Source: Bacteroidia bacterium
Lineage (GTDB): Bacteria > Bacteroidota > Bacteroidia > B-17B0 > Aurantibacillaceae
NCBI GenBank assembly: GCA_026003255.1
Contig: BPGX01000001.1
Coordinates: forward strand, 558,001-622,000
Reading direction: 5' to 3'
Length of the DNA stretch: 64,000 bases
In this document: one piece after another, positions 7,857 to 16,573 of the stretch
How the letters are laid out: every line of letters begins with the position of its first letter
Position numbering within the stretch: the first letter of the stretch is position 1
Program-made: the position numbers and the translations under genes
The notes under the pieces: model-generated
What the model was told of the DNA's origin: nothing
The model's input: the letters and a program-made list of their open reading frames with translations, nothing else
Database searches by the model: none

Positions 7857-8306
7857 TTAAGTTTTGATTTTATTCATGTATTCTGAAACTGTGGGAAGAT
7901 AGGAGTTGCTGTCGGGAAAAATAAGGTGGAAGTTTTTTTTATGTTGAATTCTGTCGGATATTTTTATTTCAGAAAAAATATGTTGGGCAATTTTGGAGGT
8001 ATACATAAAAGATTGGGGATGTGTGTTGTAATGTATCAAGTAAGTGTATGAATAATTTTGCAATGTGTTTTTTATATTGCTTTTTAGGAGATTTAATAGA
8101 GGTATAAAATCTTTTTTATAAATAATAATCACATTTTCAGCAGGTATTTTTTTTATAGAAGTATAATCTGTGATGGGGAGATGGTGAAAGAGCACTAAAT
8201 CTTTTTTTGATTCGTTACGAGATTGAAAAAAGTCAGATATTTCATTTGCTCTGGAATGAAGGGTATCGTAGGAAGTTACAAGCACTATAGAATTATTGTG
8301 TTCCAT
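7857..8306 (-). CDS. Uncharacterised cytoplasmic protein, coupled to the DHH phosphoesterase
   Basis: 149 residues with no signal peptide or membrane helix and alternating short hydrophobic strands (SIVLVTSYD, DLVLFHHLPI, NVIIIYK, YLIHYN), which suggests a small alpha/beta fold. The second half (YLIHYNTHPQSFMYTSKIA onward) vaguely resembles the C-terminal pattern of DUF6913-type bacteroidotal proteins, but I cannot confirm membership. Its ATG overlaps the stop of the upstream phosphoesterase by one base (TAATG), so the two are very likely co-expressed. No function is assigned. Confidence 0.7.
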   Translation of the reverse strand: MEHNNSIVLVTSYDTLHSRANEISDFFQSRNESKKDLVLFHHLPITDYTSIKKIPAENVIIIYKKDFIPLLNLLKSNIKNTLQNYSYTYLIHYNTHPQSFMYTSKIAQHIFSEIKISDRIQHKKNFHLIFPDSNSYLPTVSEYMNKIKT

Positions 8307-9319
8307 TATTTTTTGCGAATAGATTTTACAACATTTTCAAATGTTTTAATGGCGTCATCAAGGGGAATATATAGTTGTCCGCCTGCTGCGTTTTTATGTC
8401 CGCCGCCGTTGAAGTGTTTTCTGGCGATTTCGTTGACATCTAAATTTCCTTTACTACGGAGTGAGATGCGAATCATTTTGTCGGTTTCAGTAATTAAAGC
8501 AGAAAGCACTACGTCTTTGATTGAAAGTCCATAGTTGACAAGTCCTTCTGTATCGCCTTTTTGGAAGTTAAAGGATTTGAGTTCTTTTTGAGAAAGAGCG
8601 ATATAAGCGGTGTTGTATTCTTTTAAGTATTTTAATTTTTGGGAGAGAGCGTATCCCACTAATTTCAAGCGATTGTAAGAGTAGGTGTCAAATATTTGTT
8701 GTTGGATATAAGTATGGTTAATTTTGAATTTCAAAAGATGAGCAGCTATTTCAAGAGTTTCAGGCGTAACTGAGTCGTATTTGAAGGAACCGGTATCTGT
8801 GATTAATCCTGTATACAGGCATTGAGCGATTTTTTTATCTAAGTTTTTTTCTAACTTCAAGTGATGAACAAGTTGATAAATAAGTTCACAGGTGCTGCTG
8901 GCTTTATCGTTGAAGAAATAGGCATTAAAATATTTTTCGGGGAAGCGATGATGGTCAATGAGAATTTTAGGTGCAGAACTGTTTTGAGCTAATTCTGCAA
9001 GACCATCGGTGCCCAGCCGTTTGAAAGCATTGCAATCTAATAAGAAAATTAAGTCCGATTTTTGGATGAGTTGTTGAGAAGTTTCTTTTTGTTTTTCAAA
9101 GATGATAATTTTGTTAGAGTGTGGCATCCAGTTAAGGAAAGCGGGGAATTCGTTGGGTAGTATAATATGAACGTTTTTTTTGAGTTTTTTTAGTGTAAGA
9201 TACAAGGCAAGGGAAGAACCAACGGCATCAGCATCGGGATTGTGATGAGAAAAGATGACAATTTTTTTTGCTTTATTGATGTGCGAGAGGAGTTTGTTTT
9301 TTTCAGTGATTTTTTTCAT
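8306..9319 (-). CDS. nrnA: DHH/DHHA1 phosphoesterase, NrnA-like (oligoribonuclease / pAp phosphatase)
   Basis: 337-residue cytoplasmic phosphoesterase. The DHH domain shows HHNPDADAVGSSLAL (about residues 25-39), LLDCNAF and the signature LIDHHRFPE (about 122-130). The DHHA1 domain ends in GGGHKNAAGG (about 311-320), which binds the RNA substrate. Family members degrade oligoribonucleotides of 2-5 bases or dephosphorylate 3'-phosphoadenosine 5'-phosphate. It lies downstream of the DUF2795 gene, separated by a terminator, and upstream of an overlapping unknown gene. Which of the two activities dominates cannot be told from sequence. Confidence 0.9.
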   Translation of the reverse strand: MKKITEKNKLLSHINKAKKIVIFSHHNPDADAVGSSLALYLTLKKLKKNVHIILPNEFPAFLNWMPHSNKIIIFEKQKETSQQLIQKSDLIFLLDCNAFKRLGTDGLAELAQNSSAPKILIDHHRFPEKYFNAYFFNDKASSTCELIYQLVHHLKLEKNLDKKIAQCLYTGLITDTGSFKYDSVTPETLEIAAHLLKFKINHTYIQQQIFDTYSYNRLKLVGYALSQKLKYLKEYNTAYIALSQKELKSFNFQKGDTEGLVNYGLSIKDVVLSALITETDKMIRISLRSKGNLDVNEIARKHFNGGGHKNAAGGQLYIPLDDAIKTFENVVKSIRKK

Positions 9320-9335
9320 AAAGAAATTTTAAAAA

Positions 9336-9356
9336 TAAAAAAGGGCATTCGCCCTG
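9336..9356 (-). terminator. Rho-independent terminator after the DUF2795 gene
   Basis: On the minus strand AGGGC-GAAT-GCCCT is followed by a run of T. The stem is five base pairs (9342-9346 with 9351-9355) with a four-base loop, just downstream of the gene ending at 9399. Confidence 0.65.
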
Positions 9357-9398
9357 ATTTTATTAGTAGTTGAGTAGAAAGCACTTGTAAGCATTAGT

Positions 9399-9620
9399 TT
9401 AATATTCTTCTTCGTTAAACAGGAAGTCGTCTTTTGAAGGATAATCTGGCCACAAATCTTCAATAGAGTCAAACACTTCGGTTTCGTCTTCGATTTCTTG
9501 AAGGTTTTCAATAACTTCTAATGGTGCGCCGCTTCGCATTGCATAGTCAATTAGTTCTTCTTTGGTAGCAGGCCAGGGAGCGTCTTCTAACCAGGATGCT
9601 AATTCTAATGTCCAATACAT
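9399..9620 (-). CDS. DUF2795 domain-containing protein
   Basis: 73-residue acidic cytoplasmic protein that starts MYWTLELASWLEDAPWP and continues with ATKEELIDYAMRSGAPLEV. This is the strongly conserved bacteroidotal form of DUF2795, and the acidic tail (FLFNEEEY) is also typical. The ATG at 9620 is preferred over an in-frame start at 9644 because the conserved N-terminus begins there. The gene stands alone: it is divergent from recX and followed by a terminator. Function is unknown for the family, although its small size and conservation suggest a structural or nucleic-acid-related role. Confidence 0.88.
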   Translation of the reverse strand: MYWTLELASWLEDAPWPATKEELIDYAMRSGAPLEVIENLQEIEDETEVFDSIEDLWPDYPSKDDFLFNEEEY

Positions 9621-9694
9621 AATTTTCTTATTTTGGCGACGCAAAAGAATGAATTATTTTTTTAATATCAAAGGGTTTAATTTTTTTTAAGAAA

Positions 9695-10168
9695 ATGAGA
9701 GATTTTTGTAATTATGAAGATATTATTTATAAAATTACCAAATGGTGTGCATATCAGGAAAGGTCGGAATTTCAGGTGAGACAAAAATTACAGGAATGGG
9801 AGGTGAGTGACAAAGATATTGAGGTAATATTGAATTATCTGAAAGAAGAAAATTACGTGAATGAAGAACGATTTTTGCAATCTTATATTCATGGAAAATT
9901 ATCCAAGAAATGGGGATTAGAAAAAATTAAACATCATTTAAAACAACAACATCACATCTCTGAGTCAAAAATAAATGAGATTATTAAAAACATTGAAATT
10001 GATAATTATATTGACACGCTAAAACAATTAATATTGAAAAAATATCAGCAATTACAGGAAAAAGAACAGGATAAAATGCATCTTAAGAAAAAAATCATCA
10101 ACTTTGCGCTTTCAAAAGGATATAATTTTCAGGATATATATTCTGTTTTAGAAGAACTAAAATTTTAA
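9695..10168 (+). CDS. recX: Regulatory protein RecX
   Basis: 157-residue all-helical protein made of three RecX-type three-helix repeats. The first contains RSEFQVRQKLQEWEV and the second LKEENYVNEERFLQSYI, closely matching the family pattern (yIdDerfa). RecX binds within the RecA-DNA filament and limits RecA recombinase activity. recA itself is not in the window. The gene ends one base before the ATG of the following SDR gene, so those two are probably co-transcribed. The ATG at 9695 directly precedes the first helix. Confidence 0.85.
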   Translation: MRDFCNYEDIIYKITKWCAYQERSEFQVRQKLQEWEVSDKDIEVILNYLKEENYVNEERFLQSYIHGKLSKKWGLEKIKHHLKQQHHISESKINEIIKNIEIDNYIDTLKQLILKKYQQLQEKEQDKMHLKKKIINFALSKGYNFQDIYSVLEELKF

Positions 10169-10169
10169 T

Positions 10170-10958
10170 ATGCAGATACAATTACAAGGTAAAAGAGCAT
10201 TTGTTTGTGGTGCTACACAAGGAATAGGTAAAGCCATAGCATTACAATTCGCAAAATCAGGAGCGTCTGTTACTATTTGTGCACGGAATGAAAATGTCTT
10301 AAAACAAGTTATTAATGAATTAGATAAGTCGCTTCATCAGGAACATTCTTATTTATGCGCTGACTTTTCAAAGCCGGAGGAATTGAAAAAGTTATTGGAA
10401 GCATATAATCGGAATTTTCCAGTTGTGCATATACTTGTGAATAATACGGGAGGTCCTGCGCCCGGTAGTATTGTGAATGCTCAAACGCATGAGTTTTTGA
10501 ATGCTTTTCAGATGCACTTAATCTGTAATCACATACTTGTGCAAAATTTTTTACCTGCTATGAAGAATGCGCAATATGGTCGAATCATTAATATCATTTC
10601 TACATCGGTGAAACAGCCATTACCGAATTTAGGCGTATCCAATACGATTCGTGCGGCTGTGGCGAATTGGGCGAAAACACTGGCTAATGAAGTGGCTCAA
10701 TATGGAATAACCGTGAACAACATCTTGCCCGGTGCTACTAAAACACAACGATTAGAACAAATTATTCAACAAAAAGCACAACGAACCAATCTGCCGATTT
10801 CTCAAATTGAACAAGAGATGCAAAACGAAATACCAATGAAACGTTTTGGATTACCAGAAGAACTGGCATATTTAGCTACATTCTTGGCATCGCCGTATGC
10901 GGCGTATATTACAGGTGTGAATATACCTGTAGATGGAGGAAGGACTTCCTGTTTGTAA
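10170..10958 (+). CDS. SDR family protein lacking the YxxxK catalytic pair
   Basis: 262-residue short-chain dehydrogenase/reductase fold. The cofactor loop GATQGIGKAIA (about residues 15-25) and the NNTGG loop (about 90-94, in place of NNAG) are present. The catalytic serine region (IISTS) is kept, but where YxxxK should follow the protein reads SNTIRAAV, with no tyrosine or lysine. The same replacement marks a known subgroup of beta-ketoacyl-reductase-like SDR proteins, so it is probably not a local mutation. The C-terminal ITGVNIPVDGG is normal for the fold. The substrate is unknown, and the protein may be catalytically altered or a non-catalytic binder. It lies between recX and gldD. Confidence 0.85.
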   Translation: MQIQLQGKRAFVCGATQGIGKAIALQFAKSGASVTICARNENVLKQVINELDKSLHQEHSYLCADFSKPEELKKLLEAYNRNFPVVHILVNNTGGPAPGSIVNAQTHEFLNAFQMHLICNHILVQNFLPAMKNAQYGRIINIISTSVKQPLPNLGVSNTIRAAVANWAKTLANEVAQYGITVNNILPGATKTQRLEQIIQQKAQRTNLPISQIEQEMQNEIPMKRFGLPEELAYLATFLASPYAAYITGVNIPVDGGRTSCL

Positions 10959-10968
10959 TACATTTTTT

Positions 10969-11583
10969 ATGAAGTTAGTTAATCTTTTACTTTTTTTTAT
11001 TAGCGTTTTTGCTTTGTTTTCTTGTATAGATGATGAGGAGGAAGCATACACGCCAAAACCACGGGGATACTATCGTATTGCATTTCCTGAAAAAAGCTAT
11101 CGCTGGTACGATTCGGTTTGTCCTTTTAAGTTTGAATATCCAGTGTATGGAAAAATTGAGAAAGACCCGCATCCAATGGCAGAGCCATGCTGGATAAATG
11201 TACAATTTCCATATTTTAGAGCAACACTGCATTTGAGTTACAAAGATATGAAGGGAAAAAAAATTGCTGAGTTAATTGAGGATAGCCGGGAATTAGCCAT
11301 TAAACATCAGATAAAATCTACTGGAATGGAAGAAACGTTGATATTAAGAGATAGTGTAAGAGTTTATGGATTGATTTATGATATAGAAGGGAATACCGCA
11401 TCATCATTGCAATTTTATGTAACCGATAGTACGGATAATTTCATTCGTGGAGCATTATATTTTAATGTAAGACCTAATATTGATTCAGTGAAGATTGTAT
11501 TGCAATTTTTAAGAGAAGATGTGATTAATTTCATAAAGACATTGGAGTGGAAGAATCCGGCTTCTAACATTTATAGAAAGTAA
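10969..11583 (+). CDS. gldD: Gliding motility lipoprotein GldD
   Basis: 204-residue lipoprotein. The ATG at 10969 gives a clean signal peptide (KLVNLLLFFISVFALFSC) with the lipobox FSC at about residues 18-20, and an in-frame upstream start would spoil it. The mature protein begins YTPKPRGYYRIAFPEKSY, the hallmark of GldD, and keeps the family's SVCPFKFEYPVYGKIEKD region. GldD is needed for gliding and for type IX secretion in Bacteroidota, probably at the periplasmic face of the envelope. The rest of the gliding machinery is not here, but several T9SS cargo proteins are. Confidence 0.9.
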   Translation: MKLVNLLLFFISVFALFSCIDDEEEAYTPKPRGYYRIAFPEKSYRWYDSVCPFKFEYPVYGKIEKDPHPMAEPCWINVQFPYFRATLHLSYKDMKGKKIAELIEDSRELAIKHQIKSTGMEETLILRDSVRVYGLIYDIEGNTASSLQFYVTDSTDNFIRGALYFNVRPNIDSVKIVLQFLREDVINFIKTLEWKNPASNIYRK

Positions 11584-11677
11584 TTTGTTTTTCCACATCC
11601 ATTTGTTTATATTTTGTTTCAGGTAACTTAATATTCACTTTATTTAGTATTTAATTTTATGCCATTAAAATTTTTCT

Positions 11678-13696
11678 ATGGATAAACTTAATGAATTAAA
11701 TAAAGAAATTGCGCAGCTGAAAAGACAATTGGCAGAGTTGAGAAATTATACCATCGTTCTTGAAGATGAAAAAGAGAGTTTGAAAGTCCGAAATGAATAT
11801 GCCAATACTCAAATTAATATTCTCAAAAAAGAAAAAGAAAATTTAAACAAAGAACTTGATAAACTTAAAAATGAATTAGAGATTTTGAAAAATAACTTTA
11901 GTTCTGAAACATTGAAGATTGAAGAATTGTATGTAGAAAATGAATTTTTAAAAAAAGAATTAAAACAAGCCCAACATTTGTATGAAAATGAAAAGCAAAG
12001 AATTAAAGCAGAATTAGATGGAAAAATTTCAGAACTTGAAAAACAAATAGAAGTAGAAAAAAATAAATTACAAGAAAAATATCAAAAAGAAATTGAAACA
12101 TATAAAAATAAACTATCAGTTTTAGAAAACAGCATACAATCTATTTCCGACGCTTTACATCAGGAATACTCATCAAGATTAAATCAATTAGGTGCACAAC
12201 ATCAGCAGGAAATTGAACATTACAATACTATCATTGAAAAATTAAAAGAAGAAAGCGAACAGAAATTTATCCAGTTGAAATTAGAAAAAGAAACTCATGA
12301 GGAACAAATTAAGCATCAATTTCAAAATATTATAGAACAGTTGGAACAACAATTGGACAAGAAAGAAAAAGATATTCATCATAAATACGAAACACAATTA
12401 AACAATCTAAATCAAAAGTTATCAGAAAGTCAAAACTTAATCAATCAATTACAACAGGAAAAACAATCTTTGCTTGATAACTTTTCTTCGAAAGAGACGG
12501 AATACAATCAATTATTACAATCAAAAGAAAATGAAATTAATTCGCTAAAACAGTTAAATGAAGAGTTACAGTTGAAAATTCAGAATTATCAATCCGCTCA
12601 AAATGAATATAAACAGGAAATTATAGACCTTAAAGTAACTTTGACAGAAAAAGAAGATGTTCTCAAAGAATTGTCAGAATCATTAGAAATAGAAAGAAGC
12701 AATAACTTAACTTTATCAAGAGAAAACCAATTGATGCAAAGTCAAATTGATATACTCTTATCAAAATCAGAACAATCCGAAAATAACATACAGCAAAATA
12801 ATACATTGGATGTAAGTGATTACATTGAAAAATCAGAATATGAAAAATTAAAGCAACAATATGTAGCACTTTTAGACCAAGCTAATCAATTGCAGTTGAC
12901 CATTCAAGACCAGAATCAGCAAATTCAATCTTTGAGAAAGGAAGTAGAAAATTATACAGAACAAAAGCAAAAATTACAAATCATTGCGCCCAAAATTGAG
13001 CAATTAGAAAGCGAAAAGACAACTTACTTTAATGAAATTCAAAAATTATTGGAAGATAAAAATAAAATTTCGGAAGAATATGCAACTCTTCAAAATGAAA
13101 TTAAAACATTAATTGAAAGAATTCAAACATTAGAAGAAGTAGAAAAAATTAATGAAACATTAGAAGAACAAATTATAGAATTACAATCAACAATTAATAC
13201 ATTAAAAAATGAATATCAAGAATACAAAGAAAAACACCAAAGAAGTTATGATGAACTCTTCAACGAATACCATATTCTTTTAGAAGAAAATGAACACATT
13301 CAATCACAATTAGATTCTGCTCAATTACAGATTAAACTCTTACAAGAAGAACTTCAAGAAATACAAACCAAAAATAGTAATAAGATAGAAGAATACAAAG
13401 CTATTATTTCTGAACAACAAAATAAAATTGACCAAATTCAAACATTAAACGAATATCTTAAAAATGAAATGATCCAACTTCTGGATACACAAGACGTTTT
13501 AACAAACTCTTTAATTCAAATTCAGAATTTGTTAAAAGGTATTTATGTAGCTGAAAATCAAGAAGTTAATATAACTAATTTGGATGCCGATAGAAAAAAC
13601 ACTATCTTTGCACACCAAAACCACGAACTACTTTTAAACTCGGTTAACGATTTAAACACACAATTAAACCAAATTTTAAATGAAAAACTCTCTTGA
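11678..13696 (+). CDS. Long coiled-coil protein, unknown function
   Basis: 672 residues, almost entirely heptad-patterned and rich in E, K, Q, L, I and N, with no signal peptide, membrane helix or ATPase motif. It looks like one or more long parallel coiled coils, as in SMC arms, but has no Walker motifs or hinge. It begins MDKLNELNKEIAQLKRQLAE. The last 60 residues (from about 610) are less regular. It lies directly upstream of a possible 6S RNA and rny, a place where other Bacteroidota often have a short coiled-coil gene and zapA. I see no zapA here, so an enlarged replacement is possible (inference). A scaffold or cytoskeletal role is the simplest guess. Confidence 0.8.
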   Translation: MDKLNELNKEIAQLKRQLAELRNYTIVLEDEKESLKVRNEYANTQINILKKEKENLNKELDKLKNELEILKNNFSSETLKIEELYVENEFLKKELKQAQHLYENEKQRIKAELDGKISELEKQIEVEKNKLQEKYQKEIETYKNKLSVLENSIQSISDALHQEYSSRLNQLGAQHQQEIEHYNTIIEKLKEESEQKFIQLKLEKETHEEQIKHQFQNIIEQLEQQLDKKEKDIHHKYETQLNNLNQKLSESQNLINQLQQEKQSLLDNFSSKETEYNQLLQSKENEINSLKQLNEELQLKIQNYQSAQNEYKQEIIDLKVTLTEKEDVLKELSESLEIERSNNLTLSRENQLMQSQIDILLSKSEQSENNIQQNNTLDVSDYIEKSEYEKLKQQYVALLDQANQLQLTIQDQNQQIQSLRKEVENYTEQKQKLQIIAPKIEQLESEKTTYFNEIQKLLEDKNKISEEYATLQNEIKTLIERIQTLEEVEKINETLEEQIIELQSTINTLKNEYQEYKEKHQRSYDELFNEYHILLEENEHIQSQLDSAQLQIKLLQEELQEIQTKNSNKIEEYKAIISEQQNKIDQIQTLNEYLKNEMIQLLDTQDVLTNSLIQIQNLLKGIYVAENQEVNITNLDADRKNTIFAHQNHELLLNSVNDLNTQLNQILNEKLS

Positions 13697-13829
13697 TAAA
13701 TATATATTAAAAATTGTAAGTTTTATCTTGATTATTCTTTACAAAATCTGGCAGAGTTTTTCATTGCAAACATTCCCTTCTAATTCATACATACTGAATA
13801 TTATTCATAATCATAATATTCTTAATAAA

Positions 13830-13935
13830 TATTCAGTTCGCATACTTTATCAGTACTCATTGGGTGGTCAGCGAGTATAATGGTGTTGTTTTTCGTTGAC
13901 CGAGGGAGAAGGAGTGTCGTGGTTATCCATTCACA
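13830..13935 (+). ncRNA. ssrS: Possible 6S RNA (ssrS) upstream of rny
   Basis: The gap before ribonuclease Y contains a short segment richer in G and C than its surroundings. It can fold into a rod: GGTCAGCGA (13866-13874) pairs with TCGTTGACC (13893-13901), nine pairs including one wobble. Outside a G-rich internal bubble, GTACTC (13853-13858) pairs with GAGTGT (13912-13917). A rod with a central bubble is the 6S RNA shape, and in many Bacteroidota 6S RNA lies just upstream of rny. 6S would bind the RNA polymerase housekeeping holoenzyme. Ends are approximate. It could instead be a leader element of rny. Confidence 0.42.
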
Positions 13936-13950
13936 TTAAAACTTTAAACT

Positions 13951-15507
13951 ATGATGAGCGTTGTACTTGCCCTTATATTTATTATCGTGGCATTAATTGC
14001 AGGCATCTTTACGGGATTTTATATTGCCAATTCTAAATTAAACAAAAACCTTCAAATTCAAAAAGAAAATATCCTGAAAGAAGCCGAAGTCAAAGCAGAA
14101 GCCATAAAGCAGCAAAAAATACTTGAAACCAAAGAACGTATTCTTCAACTCAAAGAAGAACACGACAAAAAGGTTCAAGAAAGAAATCAACAAATTTTAC
14201 AATTAGAAAATAAACTCAAAACAAAAGATAGCGAACTTTCTAAAAAGATAGAGGAATACAATCGTAAAGAAAAAGAGCTGGAAGCCCTGAAAAATCAGGC
14301 CAAACAGCAAATTGAACTTTACCAACATAAGTTAGAAGACGTTGAGAAAAAACAAAAACAGCAAATTGAAATGTTGGAAAAAATTGCTGGACTAAGCGCA
14401 GAAGAAGCAAAAGCCAAATTGATAGAAAGCATTAAAGACGAAGCCAAAACACAGGCAATGTCTTACATTAAAGAAATTACGGAAGAAGCTAAAATGACCG
14501 CTAACAAAGAAGCTAAAAAAATTGTTATTCAAACCATTCAACGCATTGCTACTGAAACTGCTATAGAAAACTCTATCTCTGTTTTTCATATTGAAAACGA
14601 GGAAATGAAAGGACGCATCATAGGTCGTGAAGGTAGAAACATTCGTACATTAGAAGCACTTACCGGCGTAGAAATTATTATAGACGATACCCCGGATGCT
14701 ATTACACTATCCTGCTTCGATCCGGTAAGAAGAGAAATTGCAAGATTGGCACTACATCAATTGGTTACAGACGGACGCATTCATCCGGGAAGAATTGAAG
14801 AAGTGGTTGAAAAAACCAAAAAATTAATTGAAGAAGAAATCATAGAAGTGGGGAAACGTACTTGCATAGACCTTGGTATTCACGGCTTACATCCCGAACT
14901 AATTAGAATGGTTGGACGAATGAAATACCGTTCATCTTATGGACAAAATCTATTACAGCACTCTCGGGAAGTAGCTAACCTATGTGCCGTAATGGCTGCT
15001 GAATTAGGATTAAATCCCAAAATCGCCAAACGTGCCGGACTTCTTCACGATATTGGAAAGGTGCCCGATGAAGAACCTGAATTACCACACGCTATTTTAG
15101 GAATGAAACTGGCTGAGAAATACAAAGAACGACCTGAAGTCGTGAATGCTATTGGAGCCCACCACGATGAAATTGAGATGACCACATTGTATGCTCCAAT
15201 CGTTCAGGTTTGCGATGCCATAAGTGGTGCAAGACCCGGTGCACGAAGAGAAATTGCAGAACAATACATAAAACGATTGAATGACCTTGAGAATCTGGCG
15301 ATGAGTTATGAAGGTGTTGAAAAATCGTATGCTATACAGGCAGGAAGAGAATTAAGAGTCATTGTAGCAGCGGATAAACTATCAGATAAACAAGCAGAAG
15401 AACTGGCATTTACACTTTCTCAAAGAATACAAAACGAAATGACTTATCCCGGACAAGTCAAGGTGACGGTCATTCGTGAGGTGAGAGCCAGTGCTATTGC
15501 GAAGTAA
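13951..15507 (+). CDS. rny: Ribonuclease Y
   Basis: 518-residue membrane-anchored endoribonuclease that starts mRNA decay. Order: N-terminal transmembrane helix (about residues 3-27), coiled coil (about 30-200), KH domain with [19 protein letters not shown] (about 222-240), then an HD domain with [12 protein letters not shown] (about 365-376) and AHHDEIEM. The length is typical. The start could be either of two adjacent ATGs (13951 or 13954). The possible 6S RNA is immediately upstream, and the convergent tsaC gene ends only 15 bases downstream. Confidence 0.95.
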   Translation: MMSVVLALIFIIVALIAGIFTGFYIANSKLNKNLQIQKENILKEAEVKAEAIKQQKILETKERILQLKEEHDKKVQERNQQILQLENKLKTKDSELSKKIEEYNRKEKELEALKNQAKQQIELYQHKLEDVEKKQKQQIEMLEKIAGLSAEEAKAKLIESIKDEAKTQAMSYIKEITEEAKMTANKEAKKIVIQTIQRIATETAIENSISVFHIENEEMKGRIIGREGRNIRTLEALTGVEIIIDDTPDAITLSCFDPVRREIARLALHQLVTDGRIHPGRIEEVVEKTKKLIEEEIIEVGKRTCIDLGIHGLHPELIRMVGRMKYRSSYGQNLLQHSREVANLCAVMAAELGLNPKIAKRAGLLHDIGKVPDEEPELPHAILGMKLAEKYKERPEVVNAIGAHHDEIEMTTLYAPIVQVCDAISGARPGARREIAEQYIKRLNDLENLAMSYEGVEKSYAIQAGRELRVIVAADKLSDKQAEELAFTLSQRIQNEMTYPGQVKVTVIREVRASAIAK

Positions 15508-15522
15508 ATTTATCAAAATGAA

Positions 15523-16497
15523 TTACTCTCTTTTACTTGCTCTTTTCAATCTATCATTTATAGATCTACCAAGCCCAACATCAGGTAATAATTCACATAA
15601 AATAACATCAACATTGGATTTGTCTGCCAGATAAAGTGTTTCAAAAAGATGAGCCGCCGCTTCTACAAAATCACCTTTTGGTGATAAATTAAATACCAAT
15701 GTGTTTTTATTATCTGAATTATAGTGTTTATCTCCAAACAAAATAATGGCTTTTGAAACAGATTTGTATTTATTCAACAGATCTTCTAAATCACCAATAA
15801 TAACGGGTTTTTTAGGTGCATAATGTTTTTCTAATTGACCAGATGTAATTACCTGATGATGTTCCGTTTCTTTTAATAATTTTTTTTTCACAACAACTTT
15901 TCCAATTTCTTTTTCAATATCTTCAATGCTTACACCACCTAATCGGTAAACTACAACATTATTTTCTTCAATTCCCACAATAGTAGATTCTATACCAACT
16001 TTACATTTACCACCATCTAAAATATAGGGTATTTTGTTCCCTAATTGTTCTTCTACTTGTTGAGCAGTTGTAGGACTAATATATTGAAAAGGATTGGCAC
16101 TGGGAGCGGCTAATGGAAAGTCGAGTAGATTGAGAAGTTCTAAGGTCATTGGGTGGTTGGGTATTCGGATGGCTACTTTTGAACTTCCTGCTGTTACAAG
16201 GTCTGGAATGATTGTTTTTTTTTCAACTAAAATTGTAAGTGGGCCAGGTGAAAAGCGACGTAATAAATGTAACAAACGTTCATCAAACTTCTGAGCAATG
16301 GTATGGATAAACTCAATGTTTTTTATATGAACAATTAAAGGGTTAAATGTAGGACGATTTTTAACTTCAAAAATTTTTGCTACGGCAATCGGATTGAAAG
16401 CATTACCGGCAAGTCCGTAAACAGTTTCAGTAGGAATGGCAACCAATTCGTTTTGTTTTAATAATTCAGCTGCTTTCAAAATATCTGTTCCAATCAT
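15523..16497 (-). CDS. tsaC: L-threonylcarbamoyladenylate synthase (Sua5/YwlC type)
   Basis: Makes threonylcarbamoyl-AMP from threonine, bicarbonate and ATP for the t6A37 modification of ANN-decoding tRNAs. The YrdC domain fills about residues 5-195, with IPTETVYGLAGNA (about 21-33), the KNRP signature (about 46-49) and SANPF. A Sua5 C-terminal domain (about 220-324) follows, including SGQLEKHYAPKKP, the linker closing over the active site. At 324 residues this is the longer Sua5 form rather than the short TsaC. It lies downstream of the CCA-adding enzyme on the same strand, so a tRNA-maturation operon is plausible. Confidence 0.92.
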   Translation of the reverse strand: MIGTDILKAAELLKQNELVAIPTETVYGLAGNAFNPIAVAKIFEVKNRPTFNPLIVHIKNIEFIHTIAQKFDERLLHLLRRFSPGPLTILVEKKTIIPDLVTAGSSKVAIRIPNHPMTLELLNLLDFPLAAPSANPFQYISPTTAQQVEEQLGNKIPYILDGGKCKVGIESTIVGIEENNVVVYRLGGVSIEDIEKEIGKVVVKKKLLKETEHHQVITSGQLEKHYAPKKPVIIGDLEDLLNKYKSVSKAIILFGDKHYNSDNKNTLVFNLSPKGDFVEAAAHLFETLYLADKSNVDVILCELLPDVGLGRSINDRLKRASKRE

Positions 16498-16522
16498 TGG
16501 ATGATGTTTAATGAATTGTGGA

Positions 16523-16573
16523 TTTTTTCAAGTTCATCATTTTTTCAAGTTCATCATTTTTTCAAGTTCATCT
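16523..16573. repeat. 17-bp tandem repeat, three copies, across the cca stop codon
   Basis: TTTTTTCAAGTTCATCA occurs three times head to tail at 16523-16539, 16540-16556 and 16557-16573. The third copy differs only in its last base. Seventeen is not a multiple of three, so each copy places the cca reading frame differently. The cca stop codon falls in the first copy (16537-16539). Confidence 0.95.

Noticed and set aside
13680..13880. Plus-strand frame of 66 codons after the coiled-coil gene
   Set aside because: It overlaps the end of the coiled-coil gene and enters the 6S RNA candidate; the peptide is not ZapA-like and resembles no family.
16523..16573. Possible CRISPR or regulatory iteron array
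   Set aside because: Copies are contiguous with no spacers and lie across a stop codon; a simple tandem duplication.
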